Assembly (NCBI GenBank): GCA_021432635.1
Contig: MU270049.1
Span: 250,347-314,346 of the forward strand
Reading direction: 5' to 3'
DNA from: Thozetella sp. PMI_491
Lineage: Eukaryota > Ascomycota > Sordariomycetes > Chaetosphaeriales > Chaetosphaeriaceae
Length of the DNA stretch: 64,000 bases
Shown piece after piece: positions 1 to 13,055 of this stretch (position 1 is its first letter; each line of letters starts with the position of its first letter). The translations under genes and the position numbers were made by a program. The notes under the pieces were generated by a model. It worked only from the letters and a program-made list of their open reading frames with translations, had not been told where the DNA came from and did not search any database.

Positions 1-44
1 GAGTCAAAGACCGGCCGCCCCAGTGCGTGGAGCTGGGACCCGGG

Positions 45-64
45 CGTGGGTGTGGGTGTGGGTG
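45..64. repeat. TGTGGG hexanucleotide repeat
   Basis: Just over three imperfect copies of a six-base TGTGGG-like unit lie close to the left edge. This is a simple microsatellite and no function is implied. Confidence 0.7.
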
Positions 65-3000
65 TACGGGCAAGCCTGGGTGGATTGGCAAGACTGGGAC
101 TGGGTGCTGGGCTCAGTCTTTGCCTGGGCCTGCCGTGAGGGAAGGAGCAGCGGGGTGGGGCCTCCCCAGGCCGGGGCAGGGACTGGAAATGAACAGCGGG
201 CGAGAATGTGACAGGCCCCCCATACGGCGATGGCTCTCTCCCGCACACCCACACGAAGCACTCGCCTCTCTCTTTTTTTCTCTCCTTCTTTTTCTTTCCA
301 CATGCACAGTACGGTACCAAGTACCATCCCATAGTACACACGCGCACTCGCTACTTTCTCTCTCCCCCTCTTACTCACCCCTCCCCCCCTTCCCTCTCCC
401 GCTCTGGTTAGGAGTGGGCATGGGTTCCGCCCCGGTCAATCTGCTCATCTTTCCCATTCTTCAGGGTGGGGGCACCGTGCGAGAGTTGAGAGACATTCGC
501 GGCCCGTCGCCAGCCAGTCAGGCATGGGCGCTGGGGCCTCGTCCCGCCCCTTCGTCCACCAGCAACGGCAGGGGAACGCTCCCCCGGCTTGTCGCCGTGT
601 CGCCACTTGGTGCCCCAGCACCGCGGGGGCAGGCACCGAGCCGGCACTGCTCCCTTCGCAGCCGGGCACAGTGCGAACCCCATCCTGGCCCTGGCTGGGG
701 CGATGGAACCGGGCTTTCCTTCCTGGCCAAAGGCGACCCTCCATCTCGCCGGGGTCACGCCCTCCCGTTGGTCAGATGCGCCGTGGTGCTGATCCAGGGC
801 TTAGGTTCTGCCGTCCACTTTGGCCCGCAAGTCGTCCGTCTCGCGCCAATTGGAGACCCGGCCAGCCATCCATTGTCTCCTTTCCTCGGGACGGGACTGG
901 GACTGGGAGGGGGAGCCAGACACACACCCCAGACACCCAGGAGACTAATACTCGGTAGCTCCAGTGGCTGGGGCCAAGGGGAGGGGGGGGAGGTTGCGAA
1001 GTTGCCTCTTTTCCTTCTTCTCTGCTGGGGTTCGCCGCTCTCGTCCAATCGAATTCCCTGCGCCATCGTGGTGCTCGGCACACAAGGCACTTGCCCTTTC
1101 TGGGCTTTTTTCGCCAGCATCTAAGCACCAGTGTCCACTCGGATCCCTACTCGGAGTGCAAGAGGACTTTGTACCTTACATAGCGCCGACAGTCAGCCAG
1201 GCGCAGGGCTGGGGGGAAAAGGATCTCTCATTTGCACCGCTCTTACCACACAGCACAAGAGTTATGCTGGGATGGGCTGCCGCTTGTCTTCTGCATCTTC
1301 TGCATACGGATAGTATTGACAAGAAAAGAAAAGACAAGAAAAGGCACGGCAAAGGCCGGTCCCGGCAGCCTTCTGAAATTGTCACTGGCATGGCTGCAGC
1401 CGTGGGTGTGTGTGTTCTTCTGCTTCCTCGACATCCCGGCACAATTCACACACCCACACCAACACAGGCGAGACAGATACACACCACACGTGAGCTGTCG
1501 ATGGCCTTCTGATGTTTCTCTCCATCTGTGCCGCTCCCGGTGAGACCAACGCGCTACCCATTTCGTCTCGCCATTGCTCTGGTGCACTGACATCTCGTCC
1601 ACGGAAATCTGGGTCGCCTCTTGCGAGAAATTTCGGCTGACGATGCCGTGATTACTAGGCATTGTCTACTTCGGGTCCCCAGAGCCTGGCAGGGTACAAG
1701 TTCGATAGTACAAACTGGGACGATCCGGTTAGCTAGTGGCCGGTCGCTACCATCCGGACAGTACCTAACGTAGTACTTTAGTACCGGCCTGGGCAGAGTC
1801 AGGGATCCAGGTAATAGGCACATACCCACACTAAAACCCCCCTCTCCCCTCGGCAGACAACGACAAGAGGAGGAAACACATGCGATGGTGACTAAACTCG
1901 CCGCGCCCTTGTTAGTTCCAGAGCAGATCTGTGGCATTCAGCCTGTAAATTGTAAAACACCACGGTTGGCGAAGGCTTTGGACCGGGGAGCGAACGCACG
2001 CGGGGGAATGCTGGGGTGTCTGTCCGGCAAGCCGCAAGCCCACCCAAACTGAATACCCCCGAAGGCGCGCCGATCCGGTTTTACGGGCGCCCCTTCGCGG
2101 GGGGGGGGGGAGGGACGAACTGTTGGGGGCACCCGCGGCACGATAGTGCTCAGGTCTCCAGGGTTAAGCGCTGAACCCTCGGGTCCGTAGCCTGATTTAA
2201 CTTTGCGCAGCACTAAAAAGGTCAAAAATACCCCCCTACTTACCAGGCCCCAAACAAGGCGACCGCCGGCCTCGCGCCCATGCCGTCGGAGCCCCATTCA
2301 GTCTATGTGAGCCCCGCGCTGACACTCAAATGAAAAAAAGAGATTCGAGAAAAAAAATATCGCCAGCCCTTCAGCTGGCATGCAGGCACCGTTCAGCTCT
2401 TAACGGCCCAAGTCCAAGACAGCGAGCGCCCCAAAAGGGTAGGCCCATCCTGGCTGCTTCGGGCACAAGTCGCAGAGTCAGCAAATCCCAAGCCAGGCCG
2501 TCAACCTGACACTGTCATCCCGCGCACAGCAGCCCGTCTTCTCCCCCGGGAGGGTCTGTACACGGTACTTGCCGCATGTGCCTACCATGACTGTGTCTCT
2601 TTTGCCTGCGTCTCTTTGTCCGTCGACTGCTATCGGCCGGCCGGTCCACCGCGGCGTGTCAAGTGGAAGCAGGCGGAAGAAACTGGTCGAGAGAGAGAGA
2701 AAGAGCTAAGATGACGCCCTGGACACTGTAGCCCGTCGAGCGCCACCACTCGAGCCAGTCCCAGCCGGTGGGGGAGGGGGAGGCTTGGCGGGGAATAAGA
2801 AATAACGTACGTTTCCGAACTTGGGTGGGCTGTGGATCCGCCGCACTGTGGATCATCCACCACTCTTCGCTGTGCCGGGTACACGGTGTGGTTACTGTGC
2901 CACATCTTGCCGCCGGGTCGCCGTCACGGAGGGATTTGATTTTCGAGGCATGAGAAGGCGAGCCAGAGACGAAATCGTTCGGGCCGTAGCGGGCCCTTAT

Positions 3001-4847
3001 CTTCGGGCCCCTGGGGTCCGAAAGGGCCTCTTCTACTCCTCTCCTGCTCCTGCCCCTGCCGTACGGAATATTAGGCGCCTGTCAAGGCCAGGTCAGACAC
3101 GTTTCCCTACCACGGCCCGGGGTCCTCGAATCGTTCGGCTGCTTGGGCTTTGGTTGGGTGGCCCCCTCTCGGCGTTTCTCTTTCTCATCTGGCCTGCCAG
3201 GTATGAGACCCGGTGTTTTGGCTTTTGGCCAGCTTTGCGGCCAGCTCTGTGACCAGCAGCCGCCGCCGCCACACGAGTCCCACGGCCAGGTCTCAGGAAG
3301 ACGACGAGCATGAGCTAACCGGCCGTCTGGATCAAACCCCTTTCCCCCCTCTCTCTACCCTTTCACACTTTCACACTGGGTGTGAGCTGCTGGCTGTTCT
3401 CGTCAGCCCCGCCCCCCACCCCCTTCTCCGTCCACTCCCCAGCAACGGAGAGAGAGAGAGAGAGACAGAAGGGCATGGCAACGCCCAGTTCCGCCGCCAT
3501 GGACGAGCACCAGTGTGATCGTCAGGCTTCCCGCACCGTCCATCCTCATCACCCAGACGCGTCACGGCACTTCTGGAACGGGGCCAGGGAATGTCATGCG
3601 GTTTCCTCGTTGCCATCGCTTGCCACCGCTTGCCGTGGTACGCCCGCACCAAAGGCGAAACTGTGGGCGAATCGGCAGAAGCCCATCGCTTCTCCAGATT
3701 CATGGGCATTGACGGCATGAACCAATGCCAAGCCCTTCGCCCACCCGGGGCTGTGGATGCTTGTGGCCGTTGAGGAACCCCCCAAATGCCATTTCATGGT
3801 GCCGAGCAAATCATTTGCCATCCGTGCCCTCTCCTGGGACCATCTCTCTCCAACCAGGTCTGCCCGAGAAGCACTGGCGCGCCTGCTTTGCCCCCAGGAG
3901 AGGCTCGCCATTAGGAGGTTTTACAACGTATTCAGCCTGATATCGCGACCCGGCCTGCTTCGCTGGGCTCGGGACCGAGTTCGTCGCAACGGCCCAGCAC
4001 CCAAGGAAGCGCCCTTCCACCCAACTGCCGACCCGCTCAGGGGCTCCCAAGAGGTCAGAGGTGAGTCTGCTGGTCACTGGGTCGGCGCAAGTGTGCACAC
4101 TCGTGCCCGAGGTGGAAGGGTAGCCGGGGCGGTGGTGGTCCGGGGTCTGGAGGACATCTGTGCCAGATTGCAGGACCCGGGTGAGCCTTGAAACCAACCT
4201 AGAACCGACGACTACGGCCTCGAGGGCTGTGGATGAATGTCGCCGTCTCGGGCGGCCATCTATTACACCTCAGGAGTTACCTCGGAAAGTCGCCCGTGGC
4301 AACCCTTAAGGGGTGGCCTCGGAGCATTTGCTCGACCCCGTTCTATTTTGCCCCGTGCGCGCCCGTCTTTAACCCGGCCAGTGGTGTCCCAGACTTCGGG
4401 TAAGGATGTGCAGCTGCCATACCAGTGGACAGCGAGAGGAAAGGGGAGAGGAAAGGGACGGGGGCGGGACCGCGGCTAGTTCCGTGTACTGTGCTGTGTG
4501 CTGCTGCTGGTCATCTCGGCAAGCCAACATGCGTTTGTGTGGTTGCATCTCGGTGCTGTGGGTGCTGTTGAGAGACACGCAGAGAGCAAGATAAACGCGT
4601 GCGCGCAGTGCGGCGCATGGCCAACTGTGAGTCCAGCCCCTGTGGCTGTTCAGCAGTGGGCTCCCTCCATTGAACGTCGTGGGTGTGTATGCAGCTTCCC
4701 GGCACCTGGATTCTGGTTCCAAATGGGCGGCGTCTTGCCGGCTAGCAAGGCGGGGAGGATTTCTGTCTTGCCTTTCGGGGGACGGGGCGTCGCCTGATGA
4801 ATCGGCAGATTTCACTCCCACCTGTTGTAGAACGGAAATGATTCTCC

Positions 4848-4895
4848 TCCTGCCATAGGATCTTCTCCTACCATAGGATCTGCTCCTGCCTAGGA
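4848..4895. repeat. 18-bp tandem repeat containing CCATAGGATCT
   Basis: Two near-identical copies of TCCTGCCATAGGATCT start at 4848 and 4866, giving an 18-bp period. A shortened third copy starts at 4884 and ends in CCTAGGA. The unit contains the partial palindromes CTAGG and AGGATCCT-like. It lies in non-coding DNA. Confidence 0.75.
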
Positions 4896-7800
4896 GGGAA
4901 AGGCTGGCGCTCTTCTCGTTGCTTTGTCGACACGGAGCCGAGGCGTCCGTATAGGACCTCCAGGCCTTCCGGGCCAATCCAGCCTGTCCCAAAACTCTCA
5001 CACGCCAAAGACGGTCGCGCCGCCGCTCCTCCCGGCGACCTGTCCTCGGGAGTGGCGTTGCAACCGAGACGGGCTCTGGCGAGCGACCGCGCCACCAAAA
5101 GCATCCGTGTGCGGCTTGGATTCGGCTGGGCAGATAAAATGCCCCTGATTGCTGGTTGGTCCGTAACCGGGAGCGCCCAGCGCTGTTGGAGCTCCAAATG
5201 CTACGTAGCGTTGGATAAACTTGCGTCACACCCTCTCAATCAAAACCGCAGCTTGTCCCGTAGGCTCTTTGTGTGCTGCCCGAGCGACAGGCGAGGGCTG
5301 CCTCCTGGTGAGGGCGAGGGTAGCGGACGGTTGGCCCGGTACTTCCCTTCGAGACGGTCGCCTCTGGCTTGTCATGCCCTGCTCTGCTCTATTCCGTACT
5401 CTGTCCTGCTCGGTGGCGATTCTGCATTCAACCGGGCGTCCTAGCGCACCCTTGGAAGGTTTTGGCGAGCAAGAAGTGCTTTGTCGTCAGGGGCAGGATT
5501 CGGCCAGATCCATTCTTTAACCTCGACTTAAGGGGCAAGTAGACACAAAGACATTGCAGAAGCGCTTCCGGCTTGAAAGGGAGGACGCTTCGCGGGAACT
5601 CACCAGCCTTGACTTCTCGTTAAGGGAAGAGGGGGGGGGCGTGGTAGATTGATTCCACCTGAAAACCTCAATTTGTGTTTTTTTCTTTTTATGATGCCTT
5701 CCAGCCGGCGCGAGGCTTCAGTTACACACATACCTGCAGGCGTTGGTGTGTATACCGTGTGAGAATTTCTCCCTCAGTCTCTGAGTCGTGTTACCACCCA
5801 TTGCTAAAAACCCAGTCTGGCCGCACGCGAACGAGCCCATTCCTGGCCTTGCTCCATTCCTTCCCGCTCGCCTGTGGCACCTCGACTTCCGATCCGGCAA
5901 ACCTTCATCCACTTAGGAGCACCGCCACTGGGATCGCTTGGGGCCCTGTTCCCAGTTGGTGATACCGCATCCGTGCTGTTGGTTCCGTTGGTTTCAAGTT
6001 GGGGCGAAGTATAACTCGAAGTGTCGTTCCCGCGAGTCTGGGAGGCTACTGGATCCGCCCTTCACCCCAAACCTTCCTTCGACTCTGCACGACGGACGCT
6101 TGGCAGTGCGAACGCCGAGGCTCCATGGCCATGGGTCATGGAGGGTTTGGGCTGAACGTTCGGCCTAGGGACTCCGGCCTCGAACCGCCTCTCTCCCTTG
6201 GAGGCCACAGGTGGATGTTCTAGCCTGGGTTGGGTGCTCTTGGTCCCGCGCCACTCGCAAAAAACTTCCATCCTTCGAGAGATCCGAGAAGGACTAGTGA
6301 GCGAAGCCCTTCCTCCCCTGCCTTGACGTCTCACTCGAGGTTTGACAAATATTGGAAAGGCAGCGCGGCAGTCGGTGAGGGGCGGGCAGTTGCACATCTC
6401 AGCCACGTGGGATTCTGTCGAGTGTCTGCCCGTCTTCGGTGGTTGGCGCCTTGGCCCGACCTCTTTCGAATCGTCGAGCAACCCGGGCCGTAGCAGCTGT
6501 GGTATTGCGTATTTGACAGGCTTTCCCCCCCTGCTGCCGTTCTAGACCGGCAGCCAGCCCCGGTCGCTGCTCGTGGGACGTGGGACGTGGGAAGCTCTTA
6601 CCCCGGTCGCATCTTGTCGAAACCCGGTCTCGTGACGCCCAGTCGTTCTAGTCCTGCCCAATAGCGGCGCCATGGGCTGAGACATGGGACTCTGAGCGGG
6701 CTATACCATCACGGGCGTCACGCAAGAGCGGTTGGTCGAGAGGTGTCTTGCGGCAAGCTCGCTTCCTCGAGCCCATCTTGCCCGTGCGGGCAGGTGACTC
6801 TGCGGCTGGCCAGGTCTCGGCGACAAAGGTAGGACGGTGGGGATCCAAAAGGCCGGAAGCCCAAAAGTGCGAGTAGACAGGCAGCCTGCAGCGCATAAGG
6901 AGTGCAGCGCCCCGGCGTCTTGCATTTGACAGGTTGGGCCTCGCTTCCCAGCCCCCCGCGTAGACGTGATGCTGCTTGCCGCCGACGTCTACTGCAAAGA
7001 ACCACGGCTAACTACTCACTTGCATGCTTCATGTGCCCCGCCCGCCCCGTCGCCCCCTGGTGGTCGCCGAGATGCGACTTGCCGCAGCGGAGCTCAGCTA
7101 GCTTCCGCATCCGTGTCACCCGTCAGACGGCACAGCATGACACTCGGCCTATGCGAGCGGTGCCTGCAAGCCTCCTGGCTCATTTTCGCAGCCGCGCCCT
7201 CTGGATTCCATGGTTCGATGTAGATCGTATCGAGCTTCGGGGCGGAGGGTGGCCTAGGGACCAACGCATAAGAAGATACTGCTAGTCTGCGGCTAGCAGT
7301 TGGTCGATCAGGATGAGGTTTTTTGGATAGGATTGCATGGGCCTAACACGGCAAGTGGGACAGGCTCGTTGTTCCAGGATCTCGTTTGGTGATCCTGCCT
7401 TCCCGGTTGTGCATCGACAATCATCGGCAAGGCAGCTCCCGGTTGGTGAGTGCGTGTAATTCTGAGATGGCGCCTTGTAGATTTGCATATGTATCATTCT
7501 GTAATTCCGTGGCCGATTATGTCCCATTGCCATAGCTCATGTCTATTGTTCTTCGGATCAAACAATGTTATCAAGCTTGACCGAAGCAGTAGGTTGGCGG
7601 TCCATTATGCACGTGCGCTATTTGTTAAGGAAGAAGAATCTATCACCGTAATAAACATCTTCGGGCATTTCTACACTTCTAAATGCCTTCATACCGCTTT
7701 ATTTTTGCGTATATGAAAACGGAGACATGCTCGACTGGGGTTTGTTGCTCTAGTGGCGATTGTTCAGGGGTAGTAAACAACAACTTGAAGTAGGCTATAA

Positions 7801-8473
7801 TCCTAGACCCCTGCCAAGGCAACTGAATTGCAGGCTATCCTAGCAGACCCCACAAAGCCCAGAATTCCTAGACCAGTCTTCTATGTGCAAGATGCTGAAT
7901 GATAATTCTGGACGGCATGGCGACTGCAGTCAGTCGGCTCATCCTAACTTGCCACGTTGACAAGGTCAGTGCCGTGTCACGCAGAGCGACCCAGTGGTGG
8001 TATTCTTGACTGCAGCACCAACTCACAATGGTCGAGCTAAGAGAGAAGGATACGGACAGCAGCAAATTATATTAGCAATTCTCATAAAGTTTGCTCCCCC
8101 CCACGGCGGATTGGTCCAATTAAGCATCTGGTAGCCAGGGACCTGCTCCCAGAATGCTCTTCACCGATGGCCTTGGAATAGCTAAGCTAGCGAGAGTATA
8201 GACGAAGACAACGACCAAATAATAAAGACTTTAGTGAACGAGGGTATTTCCGACCGGAAGCCAAACAGCCAATGCGTCGCATTTCTTTCGTAGACAGGCA
8301 TCAATCGCAACTCTCGAGGGAACGGGGTGGTTGGAGTTCTCCAATTTCCTCATTGGCGTGCTTCCCACAACTTTCCGCCAACTCACTTCCTCCCCGGTAC
8401 ACCCGGATGGCAGAGAGGGCTTTGGAGCATGCCGAATATATATAGAGCTAGTCGGCATGCTGCTGGGTATCAC

Positions 8474-9398
8474 TTAGACAGCGGCCGGGCCCGTGACGCC
8501 GCCCGTAGCAGGAGCAGCCTCCTTCTCGGGGAAGGTGCCGGGAGCGGCGTTGACACGGCCGTACTGGGTGAAGGTGAGGTTGAGCTTGGAGTAATCCCAC
8601 TTGCGCGCCAGCACAAGGAAGGCAACGGTGAGGACGGGAATCAGCAGGGTGTCGAGGATACCAAACCAGATGAAGCCGCCGACGACGCCGATCCGGTTGC
8701 CACCGTCCGTCAGGCCGAAGACGATGGGGTACTGCAGCCAGAGGAAGTTGACGCAGAAGGCCAGGAGGTTGTGGTTGCCAGAGACCCCGACGCGCTTGGC
8801 ATGGCTTGTGCCCTCAGCCAGTGTGCTGGCGGCGAGGAAGAAGTAGGCGACGGTAGCGAAGGCATAGAAGCCCCACTTGTAGTTGGTCGCTGTGTAGGCC
8901 GAAACAAGATAGCCAATGACCCAGACCCAAGACAGGAAGATGTTGTAGAAAATGGTAGCCCACGACACGCCTGAGAGAAGGCCCAGGGCAAGGGAGGCGG
9001 TGGGGAAGGAGACGACCCAAAGAATGTACTTGGCGAAGAAGATCTGGCGCGTGGCACCGTGGGTGTCGAGGCTGTTGGCCTGCTGGATGACGCTGAAGCC
9101 GAGGTCAGAGCCTTCAGCATAGTAGACGATGGCACCGACGAGGTTGGCGATGAGGAAGATGTAGTGAAAGATCTTCTCGCCAGCACGGGCCACGTGGCTC
9201 AAGCCGAAGACGGCGAGCTGGGTCAACGGTCAGCTACATGCAACGCGGCTGCGTGCGAGGTCGGCATTGACTCACAAAGGTAAAGGCATGGATGGCGGCG
9301 ACGGTATACAGCCAGTCGGAGCCGTTGGTGGTGAGGAACTCGTCACCCGCGGGGGGGTTGACGGTAAGAGCATCGTTGGCGCGCTTGATGAGACCCAT
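8474..9398 (-). CDS. Opsin-related seven-helix membrane protein (Hsp30/Yro2/ORP-1 type)
   Basis: Two exons, 9398-9276 and 9217-8474, with a 58-bp GTGAGT...CAG intron, encode about 289 residues starting MGLIKRANDALTV. The hydrophobic segments fit a seven-helix microbial-rhodopsin fold of the fungal opsin-related group. In yeast and Neurospora this group includes plasma-membrane, stress- or acid-responsive proteins such as Hsp30, Yro2, Mrh1 and ORP-1. The helix-C motif reads KYILWVVSFPTASLA, so by alignment with bacteriorhodopsin the positions of Arg82, Asp85 and Asp96 are Lys, Leu and Ala. Helix G reads FGILDTLLIPVL: the Asp212 equivalent is kept but the Schiff-base lysine position (D+4) is Ile. 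It should therefore neither bind retinal nor pump protons. The Ala/Pro-rich C-terminus is typical. A stress or membrane-chaperone role is inferred from the family. The start is the only in-frame ATG of exon 1, and a TATA-like box lies 196 bp upstream. Confidence 0.93.
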
Positions 9399-12300
9399 AG
9401 CGACGACTTAATGGGAGGAGGGCTTTTCTCAAATAGGTGAGGGCAAAGGAGGGGAGGTGTGGGTTGGGGGGATGGTGGATGTTGAGGGTATAGAGGGATA
9501 AGCCGGATTAGATGAAGATGGTCGTGTGTATGAGTCTGCGCGGTGCGACGATGGGGGAGCTTCAGCCCGGAAGAGAGGAAGGGCGAGTGAGCTCTTATAG
9601 GCGACGAGTAACTTGCTCGTAATAGTCCATGGACCGATGGATATGAAGGCAACTGGGTCCAGACATCTCGTCATAGGGCATTAACCAGGGGTAGGGACGT
9701 GGTAGGCTCCAGAAATCCGAGCGCGAGCCGAGCCAGGGTGGTCACGGCGGTGGATGTACCGACTACATTATTCACCACCAGAGCTCAGTAAGCAAGGGTT
9801 ACGAGATCGGAAGTAACCTAGATATCACGTCAAGGCCGGACGAGCCAGGCGGCTTGATACACAAACCAAAACATGCGGCAAAGCGCTGGCAAGGGCGCCA
9901 AGGCGCTCCGGCAGCCCAAGGGCTAACTCTATCTCGGCCTGCTAGGATCCATCTCTTCATCTCGGCAGGGTGTAAGGGGAGAGCGAGGCAGGCGGCCAGC
10001 ACACACCTTGTCTAGGAGATGTGCGTTTGGTTTCGCACCCCTCCTCGGCCCCGGCTACCCAAGGTCTCCTATACACGCATGCATAGGCCAGACTAAGTAC
10101 CTACGGCCTCTTCCATGTTCCACAACGCTGTATGGAGAACAGCCCCTCATGCCTAGCCTACCGACCCAGTCATTAGTGCCCAAACTAAGGTGGTTAAATG
10201 GGCATCCTGCAGGCTGCTCAATGGAGCGAGCCGAAGTGCACATCGTGCTTTGATTGTGTGCTCACAATGGGCGCTTGCAGCTCCCCGGTACCACCGCGTC
10301 TGCAAAGCAGCTCTTCTACGAGTCGCAGCCATCCTGCAGCTCGGTGGGTCGGAGCCACAGATGGAGCGAGGGAGGCAGTTTTGGAAGGGCGCGCGGGCAG
10401 TCACGGAAGTCGGGAGGGCTAGTTGACTGCATCAAGATGTATCAGCATCATCTGAGTCGGATTACAAGAGCCCCAAGTTGGCCGTCCGCCACCGCTGAAT
10501 AATGGCTAATCCAGGCCAAGACGGCCTCTGGTTGGAGGAGGCCCAAGGTGGAGCGGTTGGGGAGCCGCATCGAGCTAGACGCCCTGTTAACTACGTGACC
10601 CCAAGTGATTAGTTGGATCCCGAATAGCGACCTTTCGCCCCCCCCCCCTTTTCGGGGCGCCGGGAAGACCGCGAAAGAGAGCCGGGGCGGAAGTTTTCGA
10701 AGGTCAGGAATAACAAAAAGCCCAAGATGGCGTCAATGGCTGCTTGCAGATCGTCAATCTGAAGTGTCAACACGAAAAAGAAACGGTTTTGTTGTGACAG
10801 GGGCTCGGCATCGACCAAGTCTGGGGTTGACGCCCGGGAGCTTCGGATGGGAGCTTGGTCCGGTGACCTTGTGAAGAGCTCATGATCAGGTGTCGAGGTG
10901 TCGATTGAAAATCCCCAAAGCCCACGATCGGAGTCCGATTGCAGGCCGGAGGGTTGCCACACGGGCCCCTCCTCACTTGGGGAGATGCCAGAAAGGTTCG
11001 ATGTTGCCGCTGCGTGGTAGCACCAACCGGCAGATGAATGTTCGCGATCCGCCCTGGCTTTGCCCTACTGCAACTCCACATTATGGAGCGGCCCCTCCGC
11101 TGTCTGTGCGACGGGGGTGCGTCTCTCAAGACAAACATCAAGCCGATCGTTGGAGCTCCCCCTTACAAGCCCTCAGCGAGAAGCCCTGCGTGGAGGCAGG
11201 CATGCCCCGGTCTATCCTAGGACGTGGGCTCACAAGCAACAGAGCTTGCATGCCTCTGGGCTGACAGAGGAGCGCCCACCCCAAAAAAAACCTTGGGGGG
11301 TTGGCGAAGTTGCCGCCTTGCCGAGAAAGAGTGAGAGAGCCTTGACTCGTTAGATGGGGTGAAAATGCAAGTATCTTAGCTCACGCCTCGCCGAAGCCGG
11401 CAGAGTTGCGGCAAGTACGGAGATGCGAAGCTTTTCGAGCAGCTGGCGAACAAAAAAAAATTGCAGGTAGGTTGTTGAGGTTGAAGTGGTGGTGGGGAGC
11501 TGCAGCCGAGCCGGCTCTCCCCTGCAACTCGCTGGGCCATTCATCGTGCATGGCAGGAGCGACGAATTGGGGGTTCACCCTGCCGGCACTTGCACCCACC
11601 ATCATCTACGACCCCTGCTCCCTGTGACGTGATCGACGCTGCAATCTCCACCTGGGGTCGTGCCACTGAGCTGAGCAAAAGCGTGAGCTTGATGAGCTCA
11701 ATGGACCCCTCCCGGCCCGGGACGACAACTTCCTGCCCGCTAGGATCGCCACATGGGTGGTGTGATCGGCCGCTTCCAGGCATACCTTACGGTAGTCGGG
11801 CATAGTAGCATCTATACGTGCAAAACTGCATGTACCTAATGTGCTCTTTCTCGGGCTTGAAGTCGTCCGGATCTTCCGGGGGGGGGCGCCTCGCTTGTCG
11901 GCGGCTTATTCCGTCCCGGTGTGCCTGTTCGCAGTTTTGTCTGCCGCCGACGTGCAGGTGTTGCTGTGAGGCATCGTGCGCCATAGCGTCGCGAGGTCTG
12001 ACGACTTGCCAGCTGTTCTTTGCCCGCCCTAGGAAGGCAATCGACTCGTGGGGCGGGCGGTACTTTGGCTGGAGTGGCAGGGATCATAGCTTGAGGGCGC
12101 GTCCGTAGTACTTCGTAGTTCGCGATATCGCCAGAGTTGGGCACCACCAGCCCTGTTTTGCCAGCGTGTCAGAGGGAAAGGAGATCGGGCTAGGCCCCAA
12201 GCATGTGATTTACCCCAGAAAACCATCGCATCGTGTCCCTTGCTAGGCCGGGCTTCGCCATCCTCGGGACACGCGCCTCAGGCTGTTTCGGCCGGACGAC

Positions 12301-13055
12301 GAGTCTCTAGCGGGAAGGAAGATCTGCCTCCATCTACTTCGGGCAACGGTCTGCACTCTGCAGTAGAGAAAGAAAAACTAAGACTGACCCACCCATACAA
12401 TATGTCCGGCCGCTCTTGGGGTCTAGCCCTTGCGTGGGGCCGGAGACAACCAAATGTGAAGCGCTGGAGGAATGAATCTGCTTTCTACCTCAGAGCGGAA
12501 CACCACTACTTCTCCACAGATCGGGTGCCATTTGGTCCATGGGGTGGATAGCTTGCATCAGGGCTTCCTCGCCGAGATAACCGGAAGCATGAGCATCATC
12601 GTCTGACTCGTGGTTCGTAGCTTCTCAACGTGCCGCCCTTGGCCGCGAAAATTCTCCCGGGTGTGGTATGGAGAGAGAAAGGTGACATGCCCGGCCCACT
12701 GCATCACTTGGCCACTCAGTGTTCTAGGACAGCTTGGTTTTTTTTTTTTTTGAAGTTGACTTTTTGGGCGGGAAGTTACCCACGCGATACGCGGGCTATA
12801 TCATCACAAAGCGCTTCCCTCGCCTGGCGCGCACTTCTCCTGGGCCATGACACCAGGAAACCATGGCTAGACATGCTCTGGAGACGCCTCTATATATCCG
12901 TATGCAAGGCACCAATGTCTCCACCATCCATACCTGCACACAGCATTATCGTCCTGCCATATTACTGGACCCTGGGAAAGGCGGCCATGCCGCCCCTCTC
13001 GGGCAATTAAACTGCCAACATTCTCCTTCCTTCCCTCCTGGCGCCTCTGTCACGT
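9399..13055. other. Intergenic spacer between opsin-related gene and Vid28-like gene
   Basis: The left end is the promoter of the opsin-related gene and the right end is the 3' flank of the Vid28-like gene. Nothing between them supports a gene: the open frames overlap on both strands and show no motif. Homopolymer runs occur near 10640 (C), 11450 (A), 11880 (G) and 12740 (T). Confidence 0.5.
9594..9600 (-). promoter_or_regulatory. TATA-like box of the opsin-related gene
   Basis: Read on the minus strand the sequence is CTATAAG, about 196 bp upstream of the ATG at 9398. It is followed by a C/T-rich stretch, an arrangement common in strongly or inducibly expressed fungal genes. AGGGG stress-element-like words occur on the plus strand near 9450 and 9687, but this region is G-rich, so they carry little weight. 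Confidence 0.4.

Larger units (their letters stand above)
1..8473. other. Gene-free left flank, about 8.4 kb
   Basis: No convincing gene was found on either strand. The open frames here lack recognisable motifs, overlap one another on both strands, and mostly begin at non-ATG codons. What can be seen is low-complexity DNA: a TGTGGG repeat at the left edge, GA runs near 2690 and 3450, a 12-base G run near 2100, and an 18-bp repeat near 4850. From about 7270 to 8240 the base composition turns more AT-rich, which could be an old degraded insertion, but no coding remnant was recognised. Unspliced non-coding RNAs or a highly diverged gene cannot be excluded. Confidence 0.5.

Noticed and set aside
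27-1124. Long plus-strand open frame of 365 codons at the left edge
   Set aside because: It starts at GTG, is dominated by Pro/Gly/Ser/Leu low complexity, overlaps open frames on the other strand, and has no motif. GC-rich DNA gives such frames by chance.
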